Source of the DNA: Serripes groenlandicus
Lineage: Eukaryota > Mollusca > Bivalvia > Cardiida > Cardiidae
Length of the DNA: 64,000 nucleotides
Assembly: GCA_031761405.1 (NCBI GenBank)
Contig: JASEVX010000001.1
Location: forward strand, 115,369,071 to 115,433,070
Direction: 5' to 3'
Shown piece by piece: positions 52,561 to 64,000 of this stretch; within the stretch, counting starts at the first letter, position 1; each line of letters opens with the position of its first letter. A model generated the notes under the pieces. That model saw only the letters and a list, made by a program, of their open reading frames with translations, was not told the DNA's origin and did no database searches. A program made the translations under genes and the position numbers.

Positions 52561-53030
52561 GAGAGAAATCGCTTGTTTTTCCGGTGTTCATGTTATTTCT
52601 TTTTACAAAAGTCGTTTGCTACAGAAGTGTCAAATATCTTGGGTATCAGAAAAAAGGGGAACAGTCACATTTGAATAAAGAAGTCACGACTATGTGTACT
52701 GATTTAACACTTTCCTTATTATGCAGTTTATAAACTCGACACATTAATAAACACAGAAAAGTAAATAAATTGAACACGAACGTATTTAAGGAGACGACTT
52801 TTGATGTGATCTTTTTGTAAAAACCTGAGAAATCGCACTTTACAAGAATGCATGATTGTCCTGTAATGTTTCTAAAAGTCGTCGTTTGCATAGTCATGTA
52901 CAGCCGTCTTTATCAGTCAAAATTGAATTATAAAGTTATACCGTTTAAACACAATTAACCAGTCCTTGATATGCTATTTATAGTCTCTATTGAATACAGT
53001 GAATTATATAAACATGAATATAATAGAAAA
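52561..53030. other. Gene-free stretch
   Basis: PAL1-like words (GTCGTTTGCTACAGAAGTGT; GTCGTCGTTTGCA) occur without a full element. Nothing else is recognised. Confidence 0.4.
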
Positions 53031-53250
53031 GTTCAACCCTTTCCAACATACAATAAATCTGCAGAAGACGACCATAAAAACATTTAGGCATACGCCTCTA
53101 TACATGAAGGTATAATTACTAAATACAGTTGAACGCTTTGTGACAAATGGTGGAAATGCTCATCATGAACAATTTATTCTTTTGCAGCAAAATTATCAAA
53201 TGTCGTCTGCGATAAATGTGTTTGCGTGATGCTATGAAATAAAGCTGAAA
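53031..53250. mobile_element. PAL1 MITE copy
   Basis: CAACCCTTTCCAACATACA, CTGCAGAAGACGACCATAAA, GCTCATCATGAAC centre, AATGTCGTCTGCGATAAATG. It matches the window's first 90 bases. Confidence 0.65.
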
Positions 53251-53559
53251 GACAAATTGTCCATTTTTTACTGGCAATGTAATAAAAAAACATGTATGTA
53301 TTTTCGTCTAATATGTCATACATGTTGAAAATATCGATATATCAAGGTTGAACCTTATATTTGGAAACTTTTGGAAATGATAAGATTTCTACACAAACTC
53401 TCAATTTAAGTCTGTACTCGCTAGCGTCGGCTGTCTACAATCTTTAATAACCTATGCTACGACTTCAACTTGCATTCAGATTGGACCCACACATAAAATG
53501 GGCTGATCAGAGATCCACACTGTTTGAAACGCATATTGGTAGTATTTAAGATTGAATTA

Positions 53560-54890
53560 GTTTAGTATGTTCCTCAACGTTTTTAAATGGAAGTTGTTGT
53601 ACAATGGACATTGATGATTCAGTCTAAAGGATTAGGTTCCAGTTCTACATGGACCTTTGAGTGGTATATACTCCCTGTTCATAGAGAAAAAGTTTATGAA
53701 GGGTAATTTGTGCCTTAATATAATACGAATATAAATGACGATCATAAACTTCAAAATACATCAGAATAATGTATATTGATGTAATCAATGCTGCGAAGGG
53801 TTTATCAAATATTAAACGGCGCGATATATCCCTTTTAATCTGCAGCAGACGACGTTTGAAAACAAATTGACAACATAAGTAATTGTTCATTATGAGCACA
53901 TTATTTATTTGCCAACATGTATGAAGCTCTATTAAATAAAAAATACTTTTATTTATACATATTTACCATATGTTATACCTAGATCTTGTTTAAAGTCATC
54001 TGCTGCATGTTTTGGATAGGTTAAAAAGGGTTAACCAAACATTTCACATGCGCATGACCAGGGTTCTCTCAACGATGGATATTTTGAATAATCGTGCACA
54101 AACAAGATTGGATAATTATGAATTTCGTTTAGAATAGTAGCTACAAAACTGAATCAACATGTAACGAAAACAACGAAGTAAGAGTTTATGATTATCATAT
54201 TCTATTTCTTAAATAAATATAGACTTCACCGTTTACCGCGTATAGTTAATTGTATTTGCAATAAGTTTCAATATTTTTTTCTTTTCATGTTTCGCTTGTT
54301 TACCTCAATGTTGAGATAGCAACCATTGTAAACACATAATGTAACGCAATATAGATTTCTTACTGATTTAAGGTCCTTTTTAGTTAAAACTTCGATTGAT
54401 GTTTAACGCCGTTTCCAACAATAATTCAGTTATATCACGGGCACCAGTTCACTAACCCATATTTATAGCTATTTTTTTACATAGACAGTTATTTCGTTTG
54501 TGGAAGATTCATTTGTAAGCAGTGTAGATACTGATCAGTTCGCGTATCTCCCCCAACTTGATCTGGCTATGCCCAGTTCTCCAATTCGTGGTAGAAGAAA
54601 ATGTTGCTAAGCAGTTCCATTTGAATACTTAGCTTGCATGCACAGATTGGCGTTTTTCCAAGTGCATTATAATTAAGTGAAGGTTTTCTTTCCCGGCACA
54701 CCTTTTACCGAATCATTGTTATAAACATGTTTTTGTTTTCATCTAGTGTTCGTATATTATTGCACATTATTGAATGATGGTTTGCGAACACTTAATTTCG
54801 AAAACATTATGGTTTATTGAAAATATAATATTAATGTCACGAAATGTATCCGAGTAAACATTTAAGGATTTTTATATGAAGGTCATTTTT
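53560..54890. repeat. 1.3-kb duplicated block B, copy 1
   Basis: Collinear with 57080-58500: GTTGTACAATGGACATTGAT, TTCAGTCTAAAGGATTAG, ATTAAACGGCGCGATATATC, AACTGAATCAACATGTAACG, AAAACATTATGGTTT. It contains a PAL1 copy (about 53830-54035) and an S1 SINE tail (54388-54500), both shared with copy 2. Confidence 0.85.
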
Positions 54891-55560
54891 AATAAACTCA
54901 TTGAACAGTTCGTTTACTCTTTATTCAACTGTATGAATTATAAAAAACAGTTGATTTTTGTTTCGAGATTTAGCGATATTTTAATGCGCCTTAGCACAGT
55001 ACATGTATATAACAAAAATGTTTGCACTTCCCTTGTTACTCGCACAAACATTCGGCAAGCCTCTATACAAAAACACTGATTATTCCCGATGCTAATTAAA
55101 TCATAACTTCAAATATAATTATTTTGACTTGACTCAAATAATGATCGTTCGGTGTAACGACTATATAAACTAGTTCAAAAATGAAAGAAAACAGAGTTTT
55201 AAAAATTACCTATTCAAATATATTTGTATTGTCATTGAATGAAAAGCAGACGATGAATCATGATTATTCTATAACAGTAACAAATTAAATATAATAAGGA
55301 ATCCCCTCGTTTTACACGATGATTTCAAATAATATCTGCTTCGGCGGGCTAAAGGTAGAATATATTATAGCTCGTATAACCACCCTTTCCAATACAAAGT
55401 AAATCTGTAACAAACGACTTTAAACACATCTACGCTAACATATGGTAGATTAAACCTGATTACTTAACGTGTTTTCTTTGAATAGAGCTAAGAACAGTAT
55501 GTCAAATGGGGAAATGTCTTAATAAAAGTATATTATATCTCCATTATCACCACAATGTTT
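54891..55560. other. Gene-free stretch with PAL1 copy
   Basis: No coding evidence. A PAL1 copy begins at about 55383 (ACCCTTTCCAATACAAAGTA) and continues to about 55640. Confidence 0.4.
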
Positions 55561-56504
55561 TCAAACAATATCTTCTCGAAACGCGTAAAAATACGTAACT
55601 TGATGGGGAAGGATAACGCTGAATTGTCCATTGTTTCTATCTATTGTATATTTGCCTATAGAAACGAGGCGCGTCATGCAATAAGAAGACTTATCTGATT
55701 TGATTTTCTTATCACATAAACCGTATTTTACGTTAAACGACGTGGAGCTATTATTCTACAGCACCCTTTATTATTTCATACCACGTGCGAGTTGACAAGC
55801 GGACATTAAAGAGGTTCGCACAGTCTCGTCTGAGTTTTCACTGATCTCATACTGAAATTCAGCGCCGTTTTCGGCTAACGCCTCTCAGCTACAAATGTTC
55901 ACAATCAGGTACAGGTCTAATATCAAACATTGTGTTAGACTGAAGTACAGTTAAAGTACTGATTGGTGAGAGATTACAATTGTGTATCGTTCAAAATGCC
56001 TTCATTTGCGTCAATATATATAGTCCCGACTATGCCCGGCTGACAATTTGCGATATAAGGCAAATGAAAACTTATATGTTTACCTGGGACTTAACTTTCG
56101 CCAGAACACTGATGTACGAGGGTAATTAATTACGTCTTCACTAAATATGTGAATAAATTATCTTAATAATATTCACCAATCGATGTGACTGTTGAACCTT
56201 AAATATATGCAATTAGGGAAATTACAATGTATAACGTCTCTAAATAAACTCACAATGTAACTCTTTGCTCGCTAGCGATGGTTGTCTCTAATCGTTGATA
56301 ACATATGCAACACGTTGAGTTGGCTTCCAGATCAGATTTTACAATATTTGGGGGCTGGTCTGAGATCTAAACTGATTGATTTTATTGCAGGTAAAATATA
56401 TGTTGCAAAATCATTGCAGACAATGATTAAGCAGATAAAACTTATTAAGCGTGCAAAGAAACAAGGTTTTCCAATTCGATATGATATTGTTATTGGTTTA
56501 TAGT
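55561..56504. other. Gene-free stretch with dispersed repeats
   Basis: 55580-55690 matches 1441-1560. 56040-56140 has the ATATAAGGCAAATGAAAA block also seen at 51375 and 56945. The 73-codon plus and 130-codon minus frames near 56.3-56.7 kb overlap antiparallel and show no known family. Confidence 0.4.
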
Positions 56505-57079
56505 TTAACCCTTTCCCATATACAAGAAATCCACAGCAGAATACATTGAAATCATGGTTGTGGTATAAGTTGAAAGTAACCAGTATGAGCAACTCCTCAT
56601 GTTGCAACAATGTTTGCAAAAGCAAACGAAGCGTTAAACTGTGTCTACTTATGGGAATATTTTGCCGAATGTTTCGTTTATCATCATGAACGTTCCTAAC
56701 ATTTAGTTGGTGTACAATGAACATTGGTGATTTAATCTAAACTATTCAGATTCAATTAATTATCCTGGAATCCCTTTCAGCAATGAATACTGTTAATAAA
56801 CAAACACTTCATTTTCTTACAAAGATACAAATTTAAATGTGAAAAAAAACAACACTTCAAAGTAGAAACACAGCTTTATATATTGATGTGATCACTGCTC
56901 AATTTGAATCACTGAATTCGTATACAAATGTGCATAGTTACCTAATATAAGGCGAATGGAAATTAAGCCATTCATCTGGAACAAATAATTCATTGAAACA
57001 CTTATGTATGAAGGAAATATATACTAATTCAATATGTTTATGAATACATACATTATTGAACCTTACTTATCTATTTTTT
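56505..57079. repeat. PAL1 fragment and dispersed block shared with 51.3 kb
   Basis: 56505-56660 is a degraded PAL1 (CCCTTTCCCATATACAAGAA, CTCATGTTGCAACAATGTTT). 56885-57030 matches 51325-51470 (CTCAATTTGAATCAC, TATAAGGCGAATGG). 56700-56760 is a further partial copy of the start of block B. Confidence 0.6.
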
Positions 57080-58500
57080 GCATCGTTTTTTAACTATTAA
57101 ATGTTGTACAATGGACATTGATAATTCAGTCTAAAGGATTAGATTCCAATTATACATAGACCTTTGAGTTTTATACTCCCTGTTAAGAGAGAAATCGTTT
57201 ATGAAGGACAAGTTGTGCCTTAATATAAGAAGAATTTAAATGTCCATCAGAAACTGCAAAATACAGCAGAATAATGTCTATTGATGTGATCACTGTGGCG
57301 AAGGGTTGAGCAATTCATACGATGACAATATTAAACGGCGCGATATATCCTTTTCCATCTGCAGCAGACGACCTTTAAAATACAATTTGAAAAAATAAGT
57401 AATTGTTCATAATGAGCACATTCTTTATTTGCCAAAATATAATAAGCTCTATTCAATGAATATACTTTAATTATACATATTTACCATATTTTACCTAGAT
57501 CCTTTTCAAAGTAATCTGCTTTATATTTTGGATATGTGGGAAAGGGTTAACTAAACATTTCACATGCGCATGACCAATGTACTCTTAACGACGGATATTT
57601 TGAACAATCGTTAGCAAACCAGATTGGATAGTTATGAATTCCGATTAGAATAGTAGCTACAAAACTGAATCAACATGTAACGAAAACAACGAAGTAAGAG
57701 TTTTTAATTATCATAGTATACATTATAAATACATATAACTTACACTGTTTACCTAGGATAGTTAATTTAACTGCAATATGTTCAATATTTTTTCTTTTCA
57801 TGTTTCCTTATTTTCTCCGTGTTTAGATAGCAACCTAGTGTAAACACAAAAGTTAATGCCATATAGTTTTCTTATTAAAGTCCTTTTTAGTTTTAACGTC
57901 GATTGGAGTTTTGCGCAGTTTTCAACATTTTTTCAGTTATATCACGGGGACTAGTTCACCAACTAAAGTGTTTCCTTGCTTTCGTAAACTAGCACTCCAC
58001 ACAACATTATATCCAAGCAACAGGCTGCTTTCCTACATAGTCTTTTATCCAATTTGTGGAAGACTCGTTTGCGAAAAGTCTAGATTCAGATCAGTCCGCG
58101 TATCTGCGCAACCTGATATTGCAATGCACAATTCGTCAATAAGTGGTAGAAGGTACGTTTATAGAGCAGTATCCATTTTGATACATAGCAGGCAGGCGTT
58201 GTTACACATGTATAATAATTACGTTAAGGTTTGTTTTCCTGTAGCACTTGATAAACATTCATTATCTTCAACGAGTCTTTGTTTTTCGATCCCAAATCTA
58301 ATTTATTACACACAAGTGAATGATGGTTTACCGAACACTATATGCATTGAACACTAAATTTATTTTTGCCTTGATTTATTTTCAATATTAAAAAAAACAT
58401 TATGGTTTTCCTGAAAGTATAACATTAATGTTACAAAAAGTATCTGAGTAAACCGTAATGGGATTTTATAACTATAAATATGAAGGTCATATTGTTTTCA
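57080..58500. repeat. 1.3-kb duplicated block B, copy 2
   Basis: It aligns with 53560-54890 with moderate divergence, including a PAL1 copy (57350-57551, ending GGATATGTGGGAAAGGGTTA) and an S1 SINE body (57899-58080). The 148-codon frame at 57911 lies over the SINE and has no independent support. Confidence 0.85.
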
Positions 58501-58669
58501 AACAACCATCGAACAGCAATTTTTTTTAAATATCAACCACCGATCACCTTTAAAGTTCACTTCATGTTGTCTGATATCCATAGTCCAATTTGACAAAATA
58601 AAAGCTATTATATAAACATAAACGTTAAGGACAATTTGACCACATACAAAACATACACATTGAAAACAT

Positions 58670-58994
58670 CTGGACATGAAGCCGAGCCTCTGTAGATAAG
58701 TCAATACCGAGCGGATTGTCAATCCAGGGGTTGTGAGTTCGAATCGCAGCTCGGCCAACATTCTTTCCGATGTTTGACAAAATACATTGAGACCTGCGTC
58801 ATTCGTCTTTCACCAATGGGCTGTTTAACAGTCAATGTGGAAAAGCAGCCAGTTGCTTGGAAAGTATGTTGTGTGGTGTATTGGTATGGGAAAACCAGGA
58901 AACGCATGAGTAGGTGAACTGATCGCCGTGATATGACTGAAAAATTGTTGAAAACGGCGTTAAACCCAAATCAATCAATCAACCTGGGCATGAA
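58670..58994 (+). mobile_element. tRNA-derived SINE S1, plus strand, with 11-bp target-site duplication
   Basis: The SINE at 58681-58983 lies between CTGGACATGAA (58670-58680) and CTGGGCATGAA (58984-58994). The head has GTTGTGAGTTCGAATCGCAG (B box), the body CATTCGTCTTTCACCAATGG, and the tail GGCGTTAAACCCAAATCAAT. It is the best plus-strand copy of S1 in the window. Confidence 0.92.
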
Positions 58995-59024
58995 AAAAAC
59001 TTTAATAAATCAAATCATAATTAT

Positions 59025-59520
59025 TGAATATTGTTTATTACCAATGAACACACTTGAAAGCATTGTGGCAAAAGCAGAAATTGCTCATTATGAGTCATAT
59101 GATGCATAATCATCAAAACTCATATATTTATCTGAGAACAGATTTAAAATATTGTAAGTCAGAGGTAAATGCTCGTTTTAGCAATTCATTACTTTTATTG
59201 GTTCTTTTAGTGAAACCCTTCTTTTGCAGATGTGTCTACATTATTTTGTATGAAGGAAATAGTAAATTAATCGGCATCAATTCCTTTTTTTATAAACATT
59301 TCCAATTCACAAACGTTTTTTAACGCATCTATAGTAGACGGAATTTGAAAACAATGTGGCAACAAAATTGCTCAAAATAATGAACACTTTCTCCTTTTGC
59401 AACATAGTTGTCAAGTATTATTCAAATGTTTTCGTTAATTAGAGATTTCCATATATATGCCCAGGCGTTAATGAAGTCGACTTCTGGAGAGTTGGTGTAT
59501 GTTGGGATGGTTTAATAGTT
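59025..59520. mobile_element. PAL1 MITE copies
   Basis: Pieces at about 59045-59260 (AAGCATTGTGGCAAAAGCAG, AATTGCTCATTATGAG) and 59325-59520 (GTAGACGGAATTTGAAAACA, GTTGGTGTATGTTGGGATGG). The 89-codon frame over them is incidental. Confidence 0.6.
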
Positions 59521-60184
59521 ATGATGTGCTAAGTCAATGCTTTCAAACGAACATAAATCATTTATATACTTGGGATAAACACACATAATAATTTAACAAC
59601 ACCAAACACATTTTAGGCTAGAGGAACTTAGTGCAGCCGTTTGGTTTTGCTATTCTGCATGTTTATTGACAACAAAACATAACTCTTTTTAAATCCAAGT
59701 AATGAATAGAAGTATTGTTGAATGACGAAACGTAAACTCGGGCATTGCGAGCTGGCTACCCAACCCTAACATGTTGTAACTATTATTTAACAGGGGAAGG
59801 TGAGGAAAGATCCATGCTCTGACCAGTTTAGGCGTCTGCTGCGCCCTCCGTCATTATTCATTTCGTTTCTCTCAAAAACAGTTATGTTTTAATTAAAACT
59901 TAATTCAAACGAATCGTACTTCCAGAAATAAATGATAAACAGCTTTAGTTCATAATTGAATTCGCTTTGTACCAAACAAGTTTAAATGGCATATATACCT
60001 TAACCCTAAATAGGTTAATGGTTATTGAGTACGGGATAACTTTGAATATGAATCAAACCTCGACCCCTAACATCGCTTTCTGAGCGAACTGCAAGAAACG
60101 CATATGTCAGTTATCGGAATTTCTCAATCTCAATTGAAATCTTTTAGAAATCATAACTTGGAAATTTGGTAGGTGTGTGAAGTT
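59521..60184. other. Gene-free stretch before the terminal array
   Basis: No repeat family or credible exon was recognised. GCTCTGACCAGTTTAGGCGT at about 59817 faintly mirrors ACTGGTCAGACGG at 6412 and 34538. Confidence 0.4.
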
Positions 60185-63100
60185 AGCGCGTAGATCGTAG
60201 ATCGTAGCTCAACCAAAAATGTAATTGGTTGTGCTGGGTCGTAGATCGTAGCTCAACCACTTTAAAAACATTGCGAATTGGTTGTGCTGGGTCGTAGATC
60301 GTAGCTCAACCACTACAAAAACATTCAGAATTGGTTGTGCTGGGTCGTAGATCGTAGCTCAACCATTTTAAAAACATTGCGAATTGGTTGTGCTGGGTCG
60401 TAGATCGTAGCTCAACCACTACAAAAACATTCAGAATTGGTTGTGCTGGGTCGTAGATCGTAGCTCAACCATTTTAAAAACATTGCGAATTGGTTGTGCT
60501 GGGTCGTAGGTCGTAGCTCAACCATTTTAAAAACATTGCGAATTGGTTGTGCTGGGTCGTAGATCGTAGCTCATTGCGAATTGGTTGTGCTGGGTCGTAG
60601 ATCGTAGCTCAACCACTACAAAAACATTCAGAATTGGTTGAGCTGGGTCGTAGATCGTAGCTCAACCATTTTAAAAACATTGCGAATTGGTTGTGCTGGG
60701 TCGTAGATCGTAGCTAAACCACTACAAAAACATTCAGAATTGGTTGTGCTGGGTCGTAGATCGTAGCTCAACCACTACAAAAACATTCAGAATTGGTTGT
60801 GCTGGGTCGTAGATCGTAGCTCAACCATTTTAAAAACATTGCGAATTGGTTGTGCTGGGTCGTAGGTCGTAGCTCAACCATTTTAAAAACATTGCGAATT
60901 GGTTGTGCTGGGTCGTAGATCGTAGCTCAACCACTTTAAAAACATTGCGAATTGGTTGTGCTGGGTCGTAGATCGTAGCTCAACCACTACAAAAACATTC
61001 AGAATTGGTTGAGCTGGGTCGTAGATCGTAGCTCAACCATTTTTAAAACATTGCGAATTGGTTGTGCTGGGTCGTAGATCGTAGGTCAACCACTACAAAA
61101 ACATTGAGAATTGGTTGAGCTGGGTCGTAGATCGTAGCTCAACCACTACAAAAACATTCAGAATTGGTTGTGCTGGGTCGTAGATCGTAGCTCAACCATT
61201 TTAAAAACATTGCGAATTGGTTGTGCTGGGTCGTAGGTCGTAGCTCAACCACTTTAAAAACATTGCGAATTGGTTGTGCTGGGTCGTAGATCGTAGCTCA
61301 ACCATTTTAAAAACATTGCGAATTGGTTGTGCTGGGTCGTAGATCGTAGCTCAACCACTACAAAAACATTCAGAATTGGTTGTGCTGGGTCGTAGATCGT
61401 AGCTCAACCATTTTAAAAACATTGCGAATTGGTTGTGCTGGGTCGTAGATCGTAGCTCAACCACTTTAAAAGCATTGTGAATTGGTTGTGCTGGGTCGTA
61501 GATCGTAGCTCAACCACTTAAAAACATTGCGAATTGGTTGTGCTGGGTCGTAGATCGTAGCTCAACCACTACAAAAACATTAAGAATTGGTTGAGCTGGG
61601 TCGTAGATCGTAGCTCAACCACTTAAAAACATTGCGAATTGGTTGTGCTGGGTCGTAGATCGTAGCTCAACCACTACAAAAACATTCAGAATTGGTTGAG
61701 CTGGGTCGTAGATCGTAGCTCAACCACTTTAAAAACATTGCGAATTGGTTGTGCTGGGTCGTAGATCGTAGCTCAACCACTACAAAAACATTCAGAATTG
61801 GTTGAGCTGGGTCGTAGATCGTAGCTCAACCATTTTTAAAACATTGCGAATTGGATGTGCTGGGTCGTAGATCGTAGGTCAACCACTACAAAAACATTGA
61901 GAATTGGTTGAGCTGGGTCGTAGATCGTAGCTCAACCACTACAAAAACATTCAGAATTGGTTGTGCTGGGTCGTAGATCGTAGCTCAACCATTTTAAAAA
62001 CATTGCGAATTGGTTGTGCTGGGTCGTAGGTCGTAGCTCAACCACTTTAAAAACATTGCGAATTGGTTGTGCTGGGTCGTAGATCGTAGCTCAACCATTT
62101 TAAAAACATTGCGAATTGGTTGTGCTGGGTCGTAGATCGTAGCTCAACCACTACAAAAACATTCATAATTGGTTGTGCTGGGTCGTAGATCGTAGCTCAA
62201 CCATTTTAAAAACATTGCGAATTGGTTGTGCTGGGTCGTAGATCGTAGCTCAACCACTACAAAAACATTCAGAATTGGTTGTGCTGGGTCGTAGATCGTA
62301 GCTCAACCATTTTAAAAACATTGCGAATTGGTTGTGCTGGGTCGTAGGTCGTAGCTCAACCATTTTAAAAACATTGCGAATTGGTTGTGCTGGGTCGTAG
62401 ATCGAAGCTCAACCACTTTAAAAACATTGCGAATTGGTTGTGCTGGGTCGTAGATCGTAGCTCAACCACTACAAAAACATTCAGAATTGGTTGAGCTGGG
62501 TCGTAGATCGTAGCTCAACCATTTTAAAAACATTGCGAATTGGTTGTGCTGGGTCGTAGATCGTAGCTAAACCACTACAAAAACATTCAGAATTGGTTGT
62601 GCTGGGTCGTAGATCGTAGCTCAACCATTTTAAAAACATTGCGAATTGGTTGTGCTGGGTCGTAGGTCGTAGCTCAACCACTTTAAAAACATTGCGAATT
62701 GGTTGTGCTGGGTCGTAGATCGTAGCTCAACCACTACAAAAACATTCAGAATTGGTTGTGCTGGGTCGTAGATCGTAGCTCAACCATTTTAAAAACATTG
62801 CGAATTGGTTGTGCTGGGTCGTAGATCGTAGCTCAACCACTGCAAAAACATTCAGAATTGGTTGAGCTGGGTCGTAGATCGTAGCTCAACCACTTTAAAA
62901 ACATTGCAAATTGGTTGTGCTGGGTCGTAGATCGTAGCTCAACCACTTTAAAAACATTGTGAATTGGTTGTGCTGGGTCGTAGATCGTAGCTCAACCACT
63001 ACAAAAACATTGAGAATTGGTTGAGCTGGGTCGTAGATCGTAGCTCAACCACTTAAAAACATTGCGAATTGGTTGTGCTGGGTCGTAGATCGTAGCTCAA

Positions 63101-64000
63101 CCACTTTAAAAACATTGTGAATTGGTTGTGCTGGGTCGTAGATCGTAGCTCAACCACTTAAAAACATTGCGAATTGGTTGTGCTGGGTCGTAGATCGTAG
63201 CTCAACCACTACAAAAACATTGAGAATTGGTTGAGCTGGGTCGTAGATCGTAGCTCAACCACTTAAAAACATTGCGAATTGGTTGTGCTGGGTCGTAGAT
63301 CGTAGCTCAACCACTACAAAAACATTCAGAATTGGTTGAGCTGGGTCGTAGATCGTAGCTCAACCATTTTAAAAACATTGCGAATTGGTTGTGCTGGGTC
63401 GTAGATCGTAGGTCAACCACTACAAAAACATTCAGAATTGGTTGAGCTGGGTCGTAGATCGTAGCTCAACCATTTTAAAAACATTGCGAATTGGTTGTGC
63501 TGGGTCGTAGATCGTAGGTCAACCACTACAAAAACATTCAGAATTGGTTGAGCTGGGTCGTAGATCGTAGCTCAACCATTTTAAAAACATTGCGAATTGG
63601 TTGTGCTGGGTCGTAGATCGTAGCTCAACCACTACAAAAACATTGAGAATTGGTTGAGCTGGGTCGTAGATCGTAGCTCAACCACTACAAAAACATTCAG
63701 AATTGGTTGTGCTGGGTCGTAGATCGTAGCTCAACCATTTTAAAAACATTGCGAATTGGTTGTGCTGGGTCGTAGGTCGTAGCTCAACCACTTTAAAAAC
63801 ATTGCGAATTGGTTGTGCTGGGTCGTAGATCGTAGCTCAACCACTACAAAAACATTGAGAATTGGTTGAGCTGGGTCGTAGATCGTAGCTCAACCATTTT
63901 GAAAACATTGCAAATTGGTTGTGCTGGGTCGTAGATCGTAGATCAACCACTACAAAAACATTCAGAATTGGTTGTGCTGGGTCGTAGATCGTAGCTCAAC
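60185..64000. repeat. 53-bp tandem array, about 72 copies, truncated by the window end
   Basis: Two main unit types of 53 bp share TTGTGCTGGGTCGTAGATCG and TAGCTCAACCA. They differ in the following segment: TTTTAAAAACATTGCG (type a) or CTACAAAAACATTCAG (type b). Type b is often followed by GGTTGAGCTGGG instead of GGTTGTGCTGGG. A few 52-bp units (CACTTAAAAACATTG) and one deleted unit near 60571 occur. GGTTGAGCT and AGCTCAACC can pair across a 14-nt loop in every unit carrying the GAG variant. The open frame of 66 codons is a repeat shadow. Confidence 0.97.

Noticed and set aside
57911..58357. 148-residue plus-strand frame
   Set aside because: It overlaps the S1 SINE body and duplicated block B; copy 1 at 54.4 kb does not keep the frame.

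Overview
The window looks like AT-rich nuclear DNA from an invertebrate, most likely a bivalve mollusc. The grounds are: two B-box/coiled-coil/propeller proteins of the kind expanded in bivalves, several tRNA-derived SINE families with TCAA-rich tails, a dead Ty3/Gypsy element, a 5'-truncated LINE, hundreds of bases of palindromic MITE sequence, and at least fourteen tandem arrays. Nothing is bacterial: there are no operons and no Shine-Dalgarno context. The species cannot be read from the sequence.

Only two genes are well supported: a pair of about 90% identical 611-residue RING-less TRIM-like proteins at 2561-4396 and 27211-29046, both on the plus strand. Each has a single uninterrupted CDS preceded by a 5'UTR splice acceptor 14 bases before the ATG. 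Both sit in a segmental duplication (about 2.5-6.66 kb and 27.2-35.6 kb), with a third decayed remnant at 30.2-31.4 kb. The last 164 bp of each CDS, encoding the terminal 54 residues, is the first unit of a tandem array that continues past the stop codon. There are three more copies after gene 1, four after gene 2, and two or three outlying copies. Most of these copies keep an open frame and differ at the same residues that differ between the two genes. This is the most interesting structure in the window.

Layout: 0-2.5 kb, MITE and SINE debris; 2.5-5.0, gene 1 and its cassettes; 5.0-6.7, MITEs and a SINE; 6.7-10.4, 73-bp satellite; 10.7-15.4, about 1.2-kb higher-order repeat built from palindromic MITEs, then a SINE with target-site duplication; 15.5-17.6, a promoter-like CCAAT/TCTCGCG region, a putative non-coding first exon and a 402-bp tandem repeat; 17.6-20.2, MITEs; 20.2-26.0, 45-bp, GACAGA, 20-bp and about 100-bp arrays between two copies of a dispersed block; 26.4-29.7, gene 2 with a likely upstream exon; 29.7-31.4, a fold-back palindrome, outlying cassettes and a SINE; 31.4-33.6, 40-bp array made from a MITE terminus; 33.7-34.4, LINE 3' end; 34.7-35.6, 70-bp array; 36.2-37.0, a nested inverted-repeat transposon; 38.2-39.4, 80-bp and 22/23-bp arrays; 39.6-43.1, SINEs, a second palindromic MITE, a TIR element and a 111-bp array; 43.2-45.2, a 5S-like fragment and older repeats; 45.5-50.85, a dead Gypsy element carrying a 60-bp and a 99-bp array; 51-60 kb, SINEs, MITEs and a 1.3-kb duplicated block; 60.2-64.0, a 53-bp array that runs off the window.

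A recurring theme is that tandem arrays start at transposon ends or inside transposons. The two TRIM-like genes are probably innate-immune or sensor-type paralogues whose propeller face is diversifying; that is inference. All copy numbers are hand estimates, and identities are by-eye alignments.
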